A stretch of 64,000 nucleotides of DNA from Clostridium thermosuccinogenes (GTDB taxonomy: Bacteria; Bacillota; Clostridia; Acetivibrionales; DSM-5807). The position numbers were made by a program, and so were the translations under genes. The notes beneath the pieces were generated by a model. The model did no database searches, was not told the DNA's origin, and worked only from the letters and a program-made list of their open reading frames with translations. Location of the stretch: assembly GCF_002896855.1 (NCBI RefSeq), contig NZ_CP021850.1, forward strand, positions 397,665 to 461,664, written 5' to 3'. This document shows, piece after piece, positions 25,064 to 35,378 of this stretch. Position 1 is the stretch's first letter. Each line of letters starts with the position of its first letter.

Positions 25064-27427
25064 TTGTATAAAATGTATGTATTATTTGCAATGTTATTGA
25101 CACTTGCCTTTATACTTCTTCTTGTAACAGTATATTTGACTAACCGGTCAAATATGAAAGATCCAAAAGCCCAGTTGGCGACTAACGCATTCAAATCTAA
25201 TGATTTGCTGGCATATTGGAGCTTTGATGAGGGAAGCGGTAAGGTCAGTGAAGACAAAGTATCAGGCATAAAAGATCCTATAAAATATGTTTTTAATGAA
25301 GCTAAATATAAACCTTCAACAGACCCTCTCCGGAAGGCTGGAGTTAAAGGCGGCAGCTTGCTGTTCGACGGCTACTCTACATGGATAGAAAGGTCTGCCG
25401 AAAAGGCATTTAAGCCTGGCAAGGCACTTACAATAGAGGTATGGGTAGCTCCCAAAAATTATGAGTGGGGGGATGGAGGAAAGCTTTCAACCATAATCAA
25501 TCAGTATGACTCCCAAAATAAGCAGGGTTATGCCCTGGGTATGTACAGGCATGGATCATGGTCTTTCCAGATTGGCACCGGTAAAGAGTGGGTCGAAGTC
25601 TGGTCGGAGGAGAAACCTCTTTTAAAAAATAAATGGTCACATGTGGTAGGAGTATTTGACGGAGCATCAGGAACTGTGGCAATTTATCTGAATGGTGAAA
25701 AGGTGGGATTTACGAATATTGCTGAAGGAAGTGCTATTGCTCCTTGTGAGAGGCCGCTGCTTATCGGCAAAAACAATGAAGGGGTAGATATAGGGGGCCC
25801 TTTTACCGCAAATATGTTCAGTGGATTGATGGATGAATTAAAGGTTTACAGCCGGGCGATGTCAGAGGAAGAGGTTAAAGCATCATATAATGACTATATA
25901 AAAGCATTGGGGAATGGGGCTTTACCGGAGCCGGAACTGCATCCTGACCGTAGCCTCTATGCGGGAGACAGGCACAGGCCGCAGTATCATTTTATTGCTC
26001 CCGAAAAGTGGATGAATGAGCCTCATGGACCAATATATTTCAACGGTAAATACCACATATTTTACCAGCACAACCCCCAGGGGCCATATTGGCATCACAT
26101 TCATTGGGGGCATGCAGTCAGTGATGATATGGTTCACTGGAAGGATTTGCCCATAGCACTGTCACCTGAAAAGGGTGAAGTGGATCCCGATGGATGCTGG
26201 TCCGGTTGTTCAGTGATAGATGATAACGGCATACCTGTAATACTCTATACTGCAGGTGATGACAGCAAAGTCCCGAATACTATGATTGGACTTGCCAGGA
26301 GCACCTTCAAAGCAGATCAGGATTCTGAACTAAAAACATGGATAAAGGAAAAGACACCCGTGCTTGTCCAAAAACAGGGTGAAGGCATGTATAAACAGTT
26401 TAGAGATCCGTTTGCATGGAAGGAAGGTGATACCTGGTACATGTTGGTCGGATCAGGAATGCCGGACAAAGGTGGAACGGCTTTGGTTTACACTTCAAAG
26501 GATCTCGTTAGTTGGGAATATCGTAATCCTTTGTATGTCGGTGATCAATTCAAATATCCAAAAACAGGCCAGGTGTGGGAGCTTCCTGTACTTTTCCCCA
26601 TAGGGACTGATAAACAGGGAAATAAAAAGCACATTTTCATTATCAATCCATGGTTTAATGGGGTTAGTCCATACACAAGCAAGAACATTTGGTATTGGAT
26701 AGGTGTATGGGACAAAGAAAATTGTAAGTTTATTCCGGATGATGAAGAACCTCAGATATTTGATTATGGCGAGCACTTTACCGGTCCCAGCGGACTGATT
26801 GATGATAAGGGGCGTGTAATCCTTTTTAGTATTGCACAGGATGGAAGAACCGGATTGCAGCAATATTTGTCTGGTTGGGCGCATAATGCCGGTATACCTT
26901 TGATTCTTTCCCTCGGAGATGATGGAAAACTTAGGATTGAGCCCATACCTGAGTTTCAATCCTTGCGCAAGGAAAAGCTTGCATCCTTCACTAATAAATC
27001 AATAAAAGATGCAAATGAGCTCTTGAAAAACATTAAAGGGGATATGTTGGAAATTATCGTTGAGCTTGAGAATGTGTCAGCTGAGAGTTATGGTATGAAA
27101 GTACGCAGCACAGAAGATGGTCAGGAGGAGACAGTGATATTCTATGACTCCTTGAAAAAAACACTAAATGTTGACAGGCTTAAATCAAGCAAGGCCAGCG
27201 ATGTAAGAAAAGGAATTCAAGGTGGAGAATTCTTTCTGGATGGAAACACCTTAAAGCTTCATATATACCTTGACCGCTCCATGGTTGAGGTGTATGCGAA
27301 TAATACAAAAAGCATCACGACAAGAGTATATCCGACCAGAGAGGATGCATTGGGTGTTAGTGTTTGGGGCAATGGTGACGTAACGGTTAAGTCAATGGAA
27401 ATATGGAGCATGAATTCTGCTTACTAG
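25064..27427 (+). CDS. Membrane-anchored LamG-GH32 glycosidase with WMNEPHG nucleophile variant
   Basis: 787 residues with a likely TTG start eight bases after GGGAGG (ATG 25073 is too far). Residues 4-26 form an uncleaved-looking signal anchor. Residues about 48-280 are a concanavalin/LamG-like domain (LLAYWSFDEGSGKV, SGLMDELKVYSRAMSEEEV). The GH32 domain begins near 305. Its nucleophile motif reads WMNEPHG with E319 in place of the usual aspartate (WMNDPNG), while RDP (D448) and the acid/base glutamate (E506 in WELP) remain. The C-terminal beta-sandwich is present (HIYLDRSMVEVYAN). It probably works outside the cell on fructan. Whether the D-to-E change alters activity is unknown. Confidence 0.85.
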   Translation: MYKMYVLFAMLLTLAFILLLVTVYLTNRSNMKDPKAQLATNAFKSNDLLAYWSFDEGSGKVSEDKVSGIKDPIKYVFNEAKYKPSTDPLRKAGVKGGSLLFDGYSTWIERSAEKAFKPGKALTIEVWVAPKNYEWGDGGKLSTIINQYDSQNKQGYALGMYRHGSWSFQIGTGKEWVEVWSEEKPLLKNKWSHVVGVFDGASGTVAIYLNGEKVGFTNIAEGSAIAPCERPLLIGKNNEGVDIGGPFTANMFSGLMDELKVYSRAMSEEEVKASYNDYIKALGNGALPEPELHPDRSLYAGDRHRPQYHFIAPEKWMNEPHGPIYFNGKYHIFYQHNPQGPYWHHIHWGHAVSDDMVHWKDLPIALSPEKGEVDPDGCWSGCSVIDDNGIPVILYTAGDDSKVPNTMIGLARSTFKADQDSELKTWIKEKTPVLVQKQGEGMYKQFRDPFAWKEGDTWYMLVGSGMPDKGGTALVYTSKDLVSWEYRNPLYVGDQFKYPKTGQVWELPVLFPIGTDKQGNKKHIFIINPWFNGVSPYTSKNIWYWIGVWDKENCKFIPDDEEPQIFDYGEHFTGPSGLIDDKGRVILFSIAQDGRTGLQQYLSGWAHNAGIPLILSLGDDGKLRIEPIPEFQSLRKEKLASFTNKSIKDANELLKNIKGDMLEIIVELENVSAESYGMKVRSTEDGQEETVIFYDSLKKTLNVDRLKSSKASDVRKGIQGGEFFLDGNTLKLHIYLDRSMVEVYANNTKSITTRVYPTREDALGVSVWGNGDVTVKSMEIWSMNSAY

Positions 27428-27479
27428 AGTATTAATCCCCTGAAATTATGAAATTTATTATTAATAAGGTGATGGTATC

Positions 27480-28451
27480 ATGTTTGACGTTGTAGCACTA
27501 GGCGAGTTATTAATTGATTTTACACCATGTGGAACTTCACAGAACAGGAATCTCATGTATGAGATGAATCCAGGTGGAGCGCCTGCAAATGTACTGGCAG
27601 TAGTTTCTAAGCTTGGGGGCAAAACAGCTTTTATTGGACAGGTCGGCAATGACCAATTTGGTTTGTTTCTCAGGGAAACACTGGCCGGAATGGGAGTCAA
27701 TGTGGAAGGGCTGTTGCTTAGTGAGGAATACAGCACAACCCTTGCATTTGTTCACTTGGATAAAAATGGAGACAGGTCCTTCAGCTTTTACCGGAGCAAT
27801 GGAGCAGATATAATGCTTCAAGCTCAAGATGTCAGATTCGATTTGATCAAGCAGTCTTCAATTCTTCATGTCGGTTCTGTCTCAATGACCCATGAGCCTT
27901 CAAGAACGGCAACGTTAGAGGCTGTTAAGGCTGCAAAGACCAATAATGTGCTTGTGTCATTTGACCCTAATCTCAGACCTGCTCTATGGGCTAGTCTCGA
28001 CGAAGCAAAAAAAGTTATTGAAGGCATGCTGCAATATGCAGATATTTTAAAATTATCCCAAGAAGAACTATATTTCCTTACAGGAACTGATGAAATCGCA
28101 GATGCTTCTGCAGTCATTGCCAGGAAGTACGGCATAGAGCTCATTCTTATTACAATGGGGGCAAGTGGAAGTTTTTACAGGCTAAGGGATGAAATAGGGC
28201 AGCTTCCTGCCTACAATGTTGAGACAATAGACACTACTGGTGCCGGAGATGCTTTTCTAGGGGCAGTTTTACATAAGATTTTGAGTAGTGGTAAAAGTCT
28301 AAAAAACATTTCGGCCAAGGATGTGGAAGCGTTTGTTGATTTTGCTAATGCAGCAGGTTCGCTTGTTACAACTAAGAGAGGCGCAATACCCGCCATACCG
28401 ACTTTATGCGAGATCAATAGATGCATGGCAACTGTGAACAAACTGGCATGA
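27480..28451 (+). CDS. PfkB-family fructokinase
   Basis: 323 residues. AAGGTGATGG precedes the start. PfkB signature 1 is present as NPGGAPANVLAVVSKLGG and signature 2 as DTTGAGDAFLGAVL, with the catalytic aspartate in the latter. It should phosphorylate fructose freed by the two GH32 enzymes, closing the pathway from import to fructose-6-phosphate. It is the last gene of the sucrose/fructan locus. Confidence 0.9.
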   Translation: MFDVVALGELLIDFTPCGTSQNRNLMYEMNPGGAPANVLAVVSKLGGKTAFIGQVGNDQFGLFLRETLAGMGVNVEGLLLSEEYSTTLAFVHLDKNGDRSFSFYRSNGADIMLQAQDVRFDLIKQSSILHVGSVSMTHEPSRTATLEAVKAAKTNNVLVSFDPNLRPALWASLDEAKKVIEGMLQYADILKLSQEELYFLTGTDEIADASAVIARKYGIELILITMGASGSFYRLRDEIGQLPAYNVETIDTTGAGDAFLGAVLHKILSSGKSLKNISAKDVEAFVDFANAAGSLVTTKRGAIPAIPTLCEINRCMATVNKLA

Positions 28452-29263
28452 ATTATGTTTTGCTGCTTTTAAATATTCATTGGTTAACACGAAAATAGCA
28501 ATGTTATTTTCATTATTTGTTGCGTTATGTAAACATGAGGGGTTGTGCCGGCATTTTTTTAGCATAAGCTTCCGAGTTAAAGAGGCAGAATCGTAACAAT
28601 TTATATCTTGCTTATATGTTATTTTCATTATTGGTGGTGCTTTGCAAGCATGAGCGGTTGTGTTGCTTTCACTTGTTCAGCCTGCTTATGATCTTTTTTT
28701 CAATACGCATGATTTCCCAAGTCAACTAAAGCATCCGAAGAAGATAAGAAGATCAGGTTCCATTATGGCAAAGATGGTTGTCAAGCGTTTTAAGAAGTCA
28801 TGAAAACAGTGTATTTTCAAAAGCTGTCTCATGACTTTTTTAATGCTTGAAGCTTTTTGGCATAGTCCTGAAAATATGGAAATAATGATGAATATTCCAG
28901 GCAGGAAGCATGAAATCCGACTCTCCATAATGCTTAAAATGCCAGCAGGAAAAGCTTGAACATACATGAAATCGATTTTCAAGCTGCCCAGATATCAAAA
29001 TAACCGGTGGACAGATGCCCATTCCAAGTATATTGGATTATGGTATAAGATGATTATTAGTGCCTCGATTTATAGGTTTTATGGTAGAATGTAGGAGAAA
29101 GATTTAAAGCAGAATATCAGAGATGGAATCAGGACGTGCATTATTGTGTTCGCTCTTATACCTTTTATTATAAAAGAGCGGTGATGACATGTTGAATGTT
29201 TGTCATATTTAAAGCGTTAGGAGACATTAATCAATGATCTGTATAATAAAAGGGGGATAGTAG
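28452..29263. other. Long non-coding stretch after the fructokinase gene
   Basis: About 800 bases without a supportable gene. It contains a diverged direct repeat (28501-28547 and 28616-28662, offset 115, both starting ATGTTATTTTCATTATT), a terminator-like hairpin (28795-28842) set in a larger imperfect palindrome (about 28752-28872), and a small stem AGCTTGAA/TTCAAGCT near 28950-28983. Confidence 0.55.
28795..28842 (+). terminator. Probable terminator
   Basis: AAGTCATGA/TCATGACTT, extended by ACAG/CTGT, is followed by TTTTTT. It lies about 345 bases past the fructokinase stop, the first good candidate to end that operon. Confidence 0.55.
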
Positions 29264-29731
29264 ATGAAAGAGGTTTTTAGGATTGAAAGAGTTGAAGATC
29301 CTGAAGAAAAGGCTAAAATTACCTCAGAGGTGTTATTGGATTTGCCGGATTGGTTTGGGATACCTGAGAGTACAAAAGCTTACATTGATGACTCGAGGCG
29401 GTTGCCTTTATGGGCGGCCAAAAAGGATAAGGAAGTCGTCGGGTTTATAACATTGGCTGAAACCAGCCCGGAAACGGGAGAATTACATTGCATGGGAGTT
29501 AAAAAAGCTTACCATAGAAAAGGGATCGGGACCCAGCTGTATCTGGAGCTGGAAAAGTATGCAAAAGAAAAATATAAGTATCTGCAGGTGAAAACGGTAG
29601 AAGAAGGACACTATTGGGAGTATGATCAAACGGTGGCTTTTTATAAATCATTGGGTTTTTCCAAACTTGAGGTCTTTCCGACCTTGTGGGACGAAGCGAA
29701 TCCATGTTTGATTATGATAAAGGCTCTATAA
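29264..29731 (+). CDS. GNAT-family N-acetyltransferase
   Basis: 155 residues. GGGGGATAG precedes the ATG. The acetyl-CoA pyrophosphate loop is YHRKGIGTQLY (R/QxxGxG/A) after the strand GELHCMGVKKAYH. The C-terminal TVAFYKSLGFSKLEVFPT is the usual GNAT close. It transfers an acetyl group to an amine; the substrate is unknown. It is monocistronic, separated from the next GNAT by about 260 bases without features. Confidence 0.85.
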   Translation: MKEVFRIERVEDPEEKAKITSEVLLDLPDWFGIPESTKAYIDDSRRLPLWAAKKDKEVVGFITLAETSPETGELHCMGVKKAYHRKGIGTQLYLELEKYAKEKYKYLQVKTVEEGHYWEYDQTVAFYKSLGFSKLEVFPTLWDEANPCLIMIKAL

Positions 29732-29989
29732 ATTCATGGCAATCAAATAGGGTTTTGCATGGAACAGCAATCAGAATGGACTGGCAGCAAGTTTAATATG
29801 TTCAATAAATGTATTTGCTTGTCCGAACAAATTCGAATGATATTACTAATGCCAACCTGAACCGTGATGAAGCGGCAATTCTTTTGTGTCGAGCTTAGTT
29901 TGAGACTAAATAGAGGTTAAAAAACAACTATAAGTTAGTGTAAGTTGATAAATGGACAAATTTGAACACACAGGAGAGGAGGTTAATAT

Positions 29990-30502
29990 GTGAGCAGGCT
30001 GGAAATTTCTAAGTTTTCTAAAAGTTATAGTGTGCGAACGCTGTCCGACGAAGATATTCCCGACATATATGATTTATGCATACATAACAAGCAGTACTAT
30101 GAATATTGTAAAAAACAACCTACCGTAGAATTAATTAAAAGTGATTTGAGAATCACACCACCTGGAAAAGACATATCTGATAAATTCTATGTAGGCTTTT
30201 TTGATAAACAGGAAATGATTGCCGTTATGGATCTAATTGATGGATATCATGAAAAAGATATGGTGTTTATAGGCTTTTTTATGATGAACATCAATCATCA
30301 GGGTAAAGGATTGGGCAGCCAGATAATAACTGAACTTTGCGACTATCTGAAACTAGAAAAGTATGGAGCTGTGAGGCTTGGAATTGATAAGGGAAATCCT
30401 CAATCAACACATTTTTGGAAAAAGAATGGTTTTGAAGTAATAAAAGAAATTGAGCAGGAGGAAGGGGTTATTCTCCTGGCTGAACGGAATTTGCGGAACT
30501 GA
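29990..30502 (+). CDS. GNAT-family N-acetyltransferase
   Basis: 170 residues from GTG 29990, directly behind AGGAGAGGAGG. An ATG two bases earlier is followed at once by TGA and cannot be the start. The acetyl-CoA motif is HQGKGLGSQIITELC, followed by YGAVRLGIDKGNPQSTHFWKKNGFEV. The N-terminal part (IPDIYDLCIHNKQYYEYC) is typical for GNATs annotated as aminoglycoside- or peptide-modifying, but the substrate cannot be assigned. Confidence 0.85.
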   Translation: MSRLEISKFSKSYSVRTLSDEDIPDIYDLCIHNKQYYEYCKKQPTVELIKSDLRITPPGKDISDKFYVGFFDKQEMIAVMDLIDGYHEKDMVFIGFFMMNINHQGKGLGSQIITELCDYLKLEKYGAVRLGIDKGNPQSTHFWKKNGFEVIKEIEQEEGVILLAERNLRN

Positions 30503-30713
30503 CCTGTGTTTTGCAGCATGGGTTAATATCTTTCAGTGTGCTCATGAATCAGCCGATATGTTCTCGCGCACAGTAGAAAAGAGATATGTTTCTTGCACAT
30601 TTGAGAAAATCGACCTGTTTTACTGATTCCATCTTTCATAGGCCTAGCTGTGCTTTCAATAAACCAAGAATTCATTATTGGCAAACACAGTGTAAAAAAA
30701 TTCCTCCTTCTTA

Positions 30714-30742
30714 TTGACTGAATTCATTCATTATGAGATAAT
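30714..30742 (+). promoter_or_regulatory. Promoter of tetR-type gene with operator
   Basis: TTGACT (30714-30719), a 17-bp spacer and GATAAT (30737-30742). The operator-like TGACTGAATTCATTCA (30715-30730) overlaps the -35 box and matches the palindrome at 31423 at all but one base. Confidence 0.75.
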
Positions 30743-30778
30743 AAAATTAACATATATTATCATCGAGGAGAGAACCAA

Positions 30779-31378
30779 ATGACGCGCATAACCAAGGAAC
30801 CAGAGGAACGACGCGAAGAGATTATATCTGCCGCCGAAAAGCTATTCCATGAAAAAGGATTCGAAAATACCATGATGTCTGATATAGCACAAACTCTCGG
30901 CATATCGCAGGGCTTACCCTATCGGTATTTTAAATCCAAGGTGGAGATCTTGGATGCGATAGCGGATAAATATAGCCATGAGTTTTTGCAGATGATCCAA
31001 GGCATTACGTTCGGACCTGATTTAAATGCAAAGGATAAGCTGGATATCTATTTCAAGCATATTGTGGAATGTGTAATGGGCTTAAAGCTGATTCCTCTTT
31101 TGCATGAAAAAAGCAATGAGGAATTGCATCATCGTGTAACGGAAAAGAGTATACAAAGCATGTTTCCTCTGCTTCGAGACCTGATCATAGAGGGCAATCG
31201 GCAAGGTTGTTTTTCATGCCCCAAGCCTGAAGAAAGCGCATGGTTTTTGCTAAATGGATTGAATGGCGTACAGGGATCGGCACCTATCAACTATATGGAA
31301 GGTAATGAAAAAATGTACGAGGGGATGAAACATATTCTGATGATGTTTTATCGGGTTTTGGGCGTTAAGGAGGAGTGA
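30779..31378 (+). CDS. TetR/AcrR-family transcriptional repressor
   Basis: 199 residues. GAGGAGAG precedes the start. The N-terminal helix-turn-helix is standard (IISAAEKLFHEKGFENTMMS, DIAQTLGISQGLPYRYFKSK). The C-terminal helical ligand domain is not assignable. Near-identical palindromes in its own promoter and in front of the ABC exporter 80 bases downstream indicate autoregulation and control of the exporter, released by a compound the exporter may expel. Confidence 0.9.
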   Translation: MTRITKEPEERREEIISAAEKLFHEKGFENTMMSDIAQTLGISQGLPYRYFKSKVEILDAIADKYSHEFLQMIQGITFGPDLNAKDKLDIYFKHIVECVMGLKLIPLLHEKSNEELHHRVTEKSIQSMFPLLRDLIIEGNRQGCFSCPKPEESAWFLLNGLNGVQGSAPINYMEGNEKMYEGMKHILMMFYRVLGVKEE

Positions 31379-31422
31379 GAGTGAAATAATCCATATTATA
31401 TTATTTATTTTTACTCTATAAA

Positions 31423-31438
31423 TGAATGAATTCATTCA
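31423..31438. promoter_or_regulatory. TetR-type operator before the ABC exporter
   Basis: A perfect 16-bp palindrome TGAATGAATTCATTCA between a -10-like TATAAAT (31417) and the AAAGGAGG of the ATPase gene. It matches the site in the regulator's own promoter. Confidence 0.8.
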
Positions 31439-31456
31439 CTATAAAGGAGGTTTTGT

Positions 31457-32158
31457 ATGAGCTACATTAAATTTGAGAATGTCACCAAGGAATATCGAAG
31501 CGGCCCAACAACCGTACTGGCCGCAGACAAGGTGTGCTTTGAAATAGAACGCGGAGAGCTGTGTGTGATACTAGGGCCGAGTGGTGCGGGCAAAACCACT
31601 GTGTTGAATCTGCTGGGTGGTATGGATCGGCCAACATCAGGGCGCATTCATGTGGGCGAAAGGGTTGTTACGGATTTGCAAGGCCATGCTTTGACTGATT
31701 ACCGCCGTTTAAGCGTGGGTTTTGTATTCCAGTTTTATAACCTGATGCCTAACCTCACCGCGCTGGAAAATGTGGAGCTCGCCCGACAGGTATGCCCCAA
31801 CCCCCTTGACCCAAAGACGATTTTAGAGCAAGTGGGACTAAAGGACAGGATGAACAATTTTCCCGCCCAACTGTCGGGAGGGGAGCAACAGCGTGTGGCC
31901 ATTGCGCGGGCATTATGCAAAAATCCCGCACTGCTTTTATGCGATGAACCTACCGGTGCGCTGGATTCGAAGACGGGAGCGCAGGTTCTGCGTCTGCTGC
32001 GTGATGTAACAGTAAATTTCAACACGACGGTTGTCATCATTACCCACAACGCTTTGGTGGCTGCAATCGCAGACCGTGTTATCCGAATGAAAAACGGCAG
32101 GGTCGAGGCTATGGAGATCAACAACTCACCGGAACCTGTGGAGGCAATCGTATGGTAA
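31457..32158 (+). CDS. ABC transporter ATPase, MacB/LolD type
   Basis: 233 residues. Walker [10 protein letters not shown]-loop FQFYNLMP, signature LSGGEQQR, Walker [13 protein letters not shown] and the H-loop histidine (VVIITHN) are all present. The [11 protein letters not shown] segment is typical of the MacB/LolD class that partners FtsX-like permeases. These energise export or membrane extraction rather than import. The 3' end overlaps the permease start by seven bases. Confidence 0.9.
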   Translation: MSYIKFENVTKEYRSGPTTVLAADKVCFEIERGELCVILGPSGAGKTTVLNLLGGMDRPTSGRIHVGERVVTDLQGHALTDYRRLSVGFVFQFYNLMPNLTALENVELARQVCPNPLDPKTILEQVGLKDRMNNFPAQLSGGEQQRVAIARALCKNPALLLCDEPTGALDSKTGAQVLRLLRDVTVNFNTTVVIITHNALVAAIADRVIRMKNGRVEAMEINNSPEPVEAIVW

Positions 32159-34458
32159 AGTATACTCTATCAAAAAAATTATTTCGTGATATGGTAAAAG
32201 CCAAATGGCAGTTTCTGTCCATTATCATTCTATGCGCATTGGGTGTCATGGTCTTTAGCGGACTGGATGCAGCATGGAGAGAAATCGGCGCATCCGTTAA
32301 CAATTACTTTGAATCGCAAAAGCTTGCTGACTTTTGGGTAGCTGTGCCTTATGCAGACCAGGATACAGAAAACACAATCAGGCATTTGCACGGCGTAAAG
32401 GATGTACAGAGCCGGATCACCATGGAAGTTGCCGCAGATCTTCCGGGAGAGCCTGACCTTATGCTTCACGCATTGGATGGACAGGCGCGTATCAATATTC
32501 CTGTGGTTCAAAGCGGCGCAATGCTTTCAGGTAGTGACCCAAGGGGGTGTTTGTTGGAACAGCAGTTTGCCCAGGCTCATAATTTATCGGTAGGAGACAG
32601 CCTAACCATAAAAATCAGCGGACAGGAGCAAACATTTATCATCCGTGGATTGATTGTCAGCCCTGAATATATCATTACCGCCAAGGACTTGTTACCGGAT
32701 CCGCAATCGTATGGATTTATGATTGCCAATAGTGCGGCGTTCCCGCAAGCTCCTCTGAATGAAATTACCGTGCTGCTTTCGGAGGCTGCAGACAGCAAAG
32801 CGGTAAAGGAAGCGATTGAAGCCGCTCTCCCTTATGCCCTTGTCCGTGACCGAACCGCCCATCAAAGCACTGAAATGATAAAAAGCGAAGTGGCGCAGTT
32901 CAAATCGCTGTCCTCCGTATTTCCCGTGTTGTTTTTTGCCGTGTCTGCGTTGATTGTGCTAACCACCATGACCCGCATGGTAGACAACCAGCGCACACAG
33001 ATGGGTATCCTGAAGGCCTTGGGGTATCATGACAGAAAAATTTTGTGGCATTACCTCTCCTATGGATTTTATCCCTCCCTGGTCGGTTCGGTTGCCGGAC
33101 TGCTGATTGGCAGGTATACGCTGCCTGCATATATATGGAAGTTGGAATCGGTATTTTACAAACTGCCTCCGAAGGTTCCGGCGCAGCTGTCTTTTGAGGC
33201 GCTTCTGGTGTGTGCCTTGTCAATTCTGTTAAGCTGCCTGATTTGCTACCTTTCGTGCAGAAAGCTTTTTAAAGAAGTACCGGCAGCCCTGTTGCGGCCT
33301 AAAGCACCAAAGGCTGGCAGCCGCATTCTGCTGGAACGGTTTCCTGCATTTTGGGGGCGGTTAAAGTTTAATGCTAAAATGATTCTGCGCAATCTGTTCC
33401 GCAGCAAAACCCGCACCATTATGGCACTGCTCGGTGTCCTGTGCTGCACAGCGCTTATTATTACGGCATTTGGACTGCAGGATACTTTTCAAAATTTAGT
33501 ATTTACCCATTACGGGCAAACCTTGCATTATGACATACGTGCAGACCTGACAAGAGATGCGGGCGAGTTTTCAACATATAAACAGAAAATCCCGGCTCAA
33601 ACCGTTGAAGGCCTGATGGAAAGGATAGTCAGCGTTCAAAAAGATGGCGGGAGCCGTACCACTTTGTTATCTGTACTGGAAGGAAACCAAACGTTGATTG
33701 ATTTGGGAGTTGACATGCAGTCAAACATGCTTCCCGGTGACGGAATTATTATAACGGAAAAGCTGGCAAGGTTATTGGATATGGAAGTAGGGGATACGGT
33801 TACGCTTAAATTCCCTGGCGACAAAGATCCGGTGCAACTTAAAATCAAAAGACTTGCTTCAGTGGGTATAGGCCAGGGGCTTTACATGTCTGTAGATTTA
33901 TGGGAATCGTTGGGAAAAGGCGCTTTTGTGCCAACTGCTTTGTTGATTAAGGAACCGGCTGCAAATTGCATTGACTATTTGAATCAGCTGGATGAGGTGG
34001 ACAGTATGGATTGGATTTCCTCTCTGCAGGAGAAAACCATATCCGGAATGCAGAGCATCATGAGTATCACTGTGCTAATGATTGCCTTTGCGCTCACCCT
34101 CGCCTTTGTTGTTCTGTACAATATGGGGATTCTGAATTTTGTTGAACGCACCCGTGAGTTTGCCACCCTTAAAGTGCTGGGATATCATCAAAAGGAAATA
34201 CAATCCCTGATCGTGCGGGAAAATGCACTTATCTCTTGTCTTGGCATTGTATCTGGTATATTGCCTGGATTGGGGCTGAACACCATCGTCATGCGCGCCA
34301 GCGAGCCAGACGATATGCTGTTTTCTCCCGTTGTTTCTGCTTTAAGCATAGTTATAGCATGCGGGCTGACGCTTGCGTTCTCGCTGCTGATACAGATTTT
34401 TCTGGCCCGCAAGGTAAAATCCATAGATATGGTGGAAGCACTAAAAAGCGTTGAGTAG
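32152..34458 (+). CDS. FtsX-like ABC permease
   Basis: 768 residues. It has an N-terminal membrane segment ([21 protein letters not shown]) with a large extracellular domain, then a membrane cluster at residues about 255-370, a second segment near 410 with another extracellular domain, and a final cluster at residues about 635-765. This is the duplicated FtsX arrangement of antibiotic or lipid exporters. It acts with the ATPase encoded just upstream under TetR-type control. The substrate is unknown. Confidence 0.9.
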   Translation: MVKYTLSKKLFRDMVKAKWQFLSIIILCALGVMVFSGLDAAWREIGASVNNYFESQKLADFWVAVPYADQDTENTIRHLHGVKDVQSRITMEVAADLPGEPDLMLHALDGQARINIPVVQSGAMLSGSDPRGCLLEQQFAQAHNLSVGDSLTIKISGQEQTFIIRGLIVSPEYIITAKDLLPDPQSYGFMIANSAAFPQAPLNEITVLLSEAADSKAVKEAIEAALPYALVRDRTAHQSTEMIKSEVAQFKSLSSVFPVLFFAVSALIVLTTMTRMVDNQRTQMGILKALGYHDRKILWHYLSYGFYPSLVGSVAGLLIGRYTLPAYIWKLESVFYKLPPKVPAQLSFEALLVCALSILLSCLICYLSCRKLFKEVPAALLRPKAPKAGSRILLERFPAFWGRLKFNAKMILRNLFRSKTRTIMALLGVLCCTALIITAFGLQDTFQNLVFTHYGQTLHYDIRADLTRDAGEFSTYKQKIPAQTVEGLMERIVSVQKDGGSRTTLLSVLEGNQTLIDLGVDMQSNMLPGDGIIITEKLARLLDMEVGDTVTLKFPGDKDPVQLKIKRLASVGIGQGLYMSVDLWESLGKGAFVPTALLIKEPAANCIDYLNQLDEVDSMDWISSLQEKTISGMQSIMSITVLMIAFALTLAFVVLYNMGILNFVERTREFATLKVLGYHQKEIQSLIVRENALISCLGIVSGILPGLGLNTIVMRASEPDDMLFSPVVSALSIVIACGLTLAFSLLIQIFLARKVKSIDMVEALKSVE

Positions 34459-34650
34459 AGATATAAGAGGATGGTTATGTATGAAGAAAAAGCTGATTTG
34501 TATTTCATAAGCGGTGAGTGGGCTCAAATCAAGCGAAAAATATTGAAATATTCTTATTCTAAATTCAATAAGCTTTTACTTATCTTTGATTAACATTATG
34601 ACGGTAGAGATTAAAAAAGGGAGCAACAGTAGATTTAAATGTTGTTGCGG

Positions 34651-34687
34651 AAGGCTCTATGGTATTTTTAGAGCCTTTTCTTTGCTT
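34651..34687 (+). terminator. Rho-independent terminator
   Basis: AAGGCTCTA/TAGAGCCTT stem followed by TTCTTTGCTTTTG, about 190 bases after the FtsX-like gene. Confidence 0.75.
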
Positions 34688-34948
34688 TTGTTCATATTTA
34701 TAGTGTGTCAGTACTGAAGGACAATCTCTGGAATAACCCCGATATCATCATTGGTATGAGCCTGCCGACGATCTTGACAATGCTGCTGGGCATGGAATTA
34801 TGGAAAATTACATGAGCCACGCAAGGCGGAATAATAAAATGAAATCCCTGTCATTCCCTAAAAAAGGTATTTCGTATGCCAATTCATGATGAGTTATATC
34901 AAATGTTCAATTGTACTTGTAAAATATAACAAAAATAGGCAATACCCC

Positions 34949-34999
34949 TTGACAATAGATGACTACTCTGATAGTATAATAATGACTATTGCAATAGTC
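34949..34999 (+). promoter_or_regulatory. Promoter and operators of the BlaI/M56 operon
   Basis: TTGACA (34949-34954), a 17-bp spacer and TAGTAT (34972-34977). An imperfect dyad GACTACTCTGATAGTA covers the spacer, and a perfect 16-bp palindrome GACTATTGCAATAGTC (34984-34999) lies at the transcript start. The shared GACTA half-sites suggest two BlaI-type binding sites. Confidence 0.75.
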
Positions 35000-35009
35000 G
35001 GAGGTTTGT

Positions 35010-35369
35010 ATGGAAATCAAAGTCTTTGATTCAGAATTAAAGGTTATGGAGGTCCTGTGGAAGGAAGGTGACTTAACTGCGGGACAACTTGCCAAAATTT
35101 TAAAGGAACAGATTGGCTGGAATCGCAACACGACTTATACCATTATCAAAAAGCTTATTGACAAAGGTGCAATTGAGCGCAGAGAGCCAAACTTTATATG
35201 CCATGCGTTGTTAAAAAGGGAGCAGGTTCAGGAGATGGAAACAACAGAGCTCATCAACAAGGTATTTGCCGGATCTGTAGATTTATTATTTGCTTCACTG
35301 CTGAAAAGAAAGAACCTGCCGGAAGATGAAATTGAACGGCTGATGGAAATTATCAAAAAGTCAGAGTGA
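35010..35369 (+). CDS. BlaI/MecI-family transcriptional repressor
   Basis: 119 residues. GTCGGAGG precedes the start. It has the winged-helix DNA-binding domain (ELKVMEVLWKEGDLTAGQLA, NTTYTIIKKLIDKGAIERRE) and a helical dimer tail. Family members are cleaved after a signal from an M56 membrane protease, here the next gene nine bases on. No beta-lactamase gene is nearby, so the regulated target is unknown. Confidence 0.9.
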   Translation: MEIKVFDSELKVMEVLWKEGDLTAGQLAKILKEQIGWNRNTTYTIIKKLIDKGAIERREPNFICHALLKREQVQEMETTELINKVFAGSVDLLFASLLKRKNLPEDEIERLMEIIKKSE

Positions 35370-35378
35370 GGTGCGGAC

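Larger units (their letters stand above)
34459..35009. other. Gap with terminator, gene remnant and blaI-type promoter
   Basis: After the FtsX gene lie a terminator (34651-34687) and a short reading of about 35 codons near 34700-34815 (DNLWNNPDIIIGMSLPTILT, MLLGMELWKIT), which looks like the tail of a lost membrane-protein gene. The promoter and operators of the BlaI-type gene follow. Confidence 0.5.

Noticed and set aside
28501-28662. CRISPR array
   Set aside because: Only two diverged repeat copies with no regular spacers and no cas genes.
34481-34511. Short start MKKKLICIS with stop as a secreted-protein remnant
   Set aside because: Only nine codons with a poor ribosome site; too little to support a gene.
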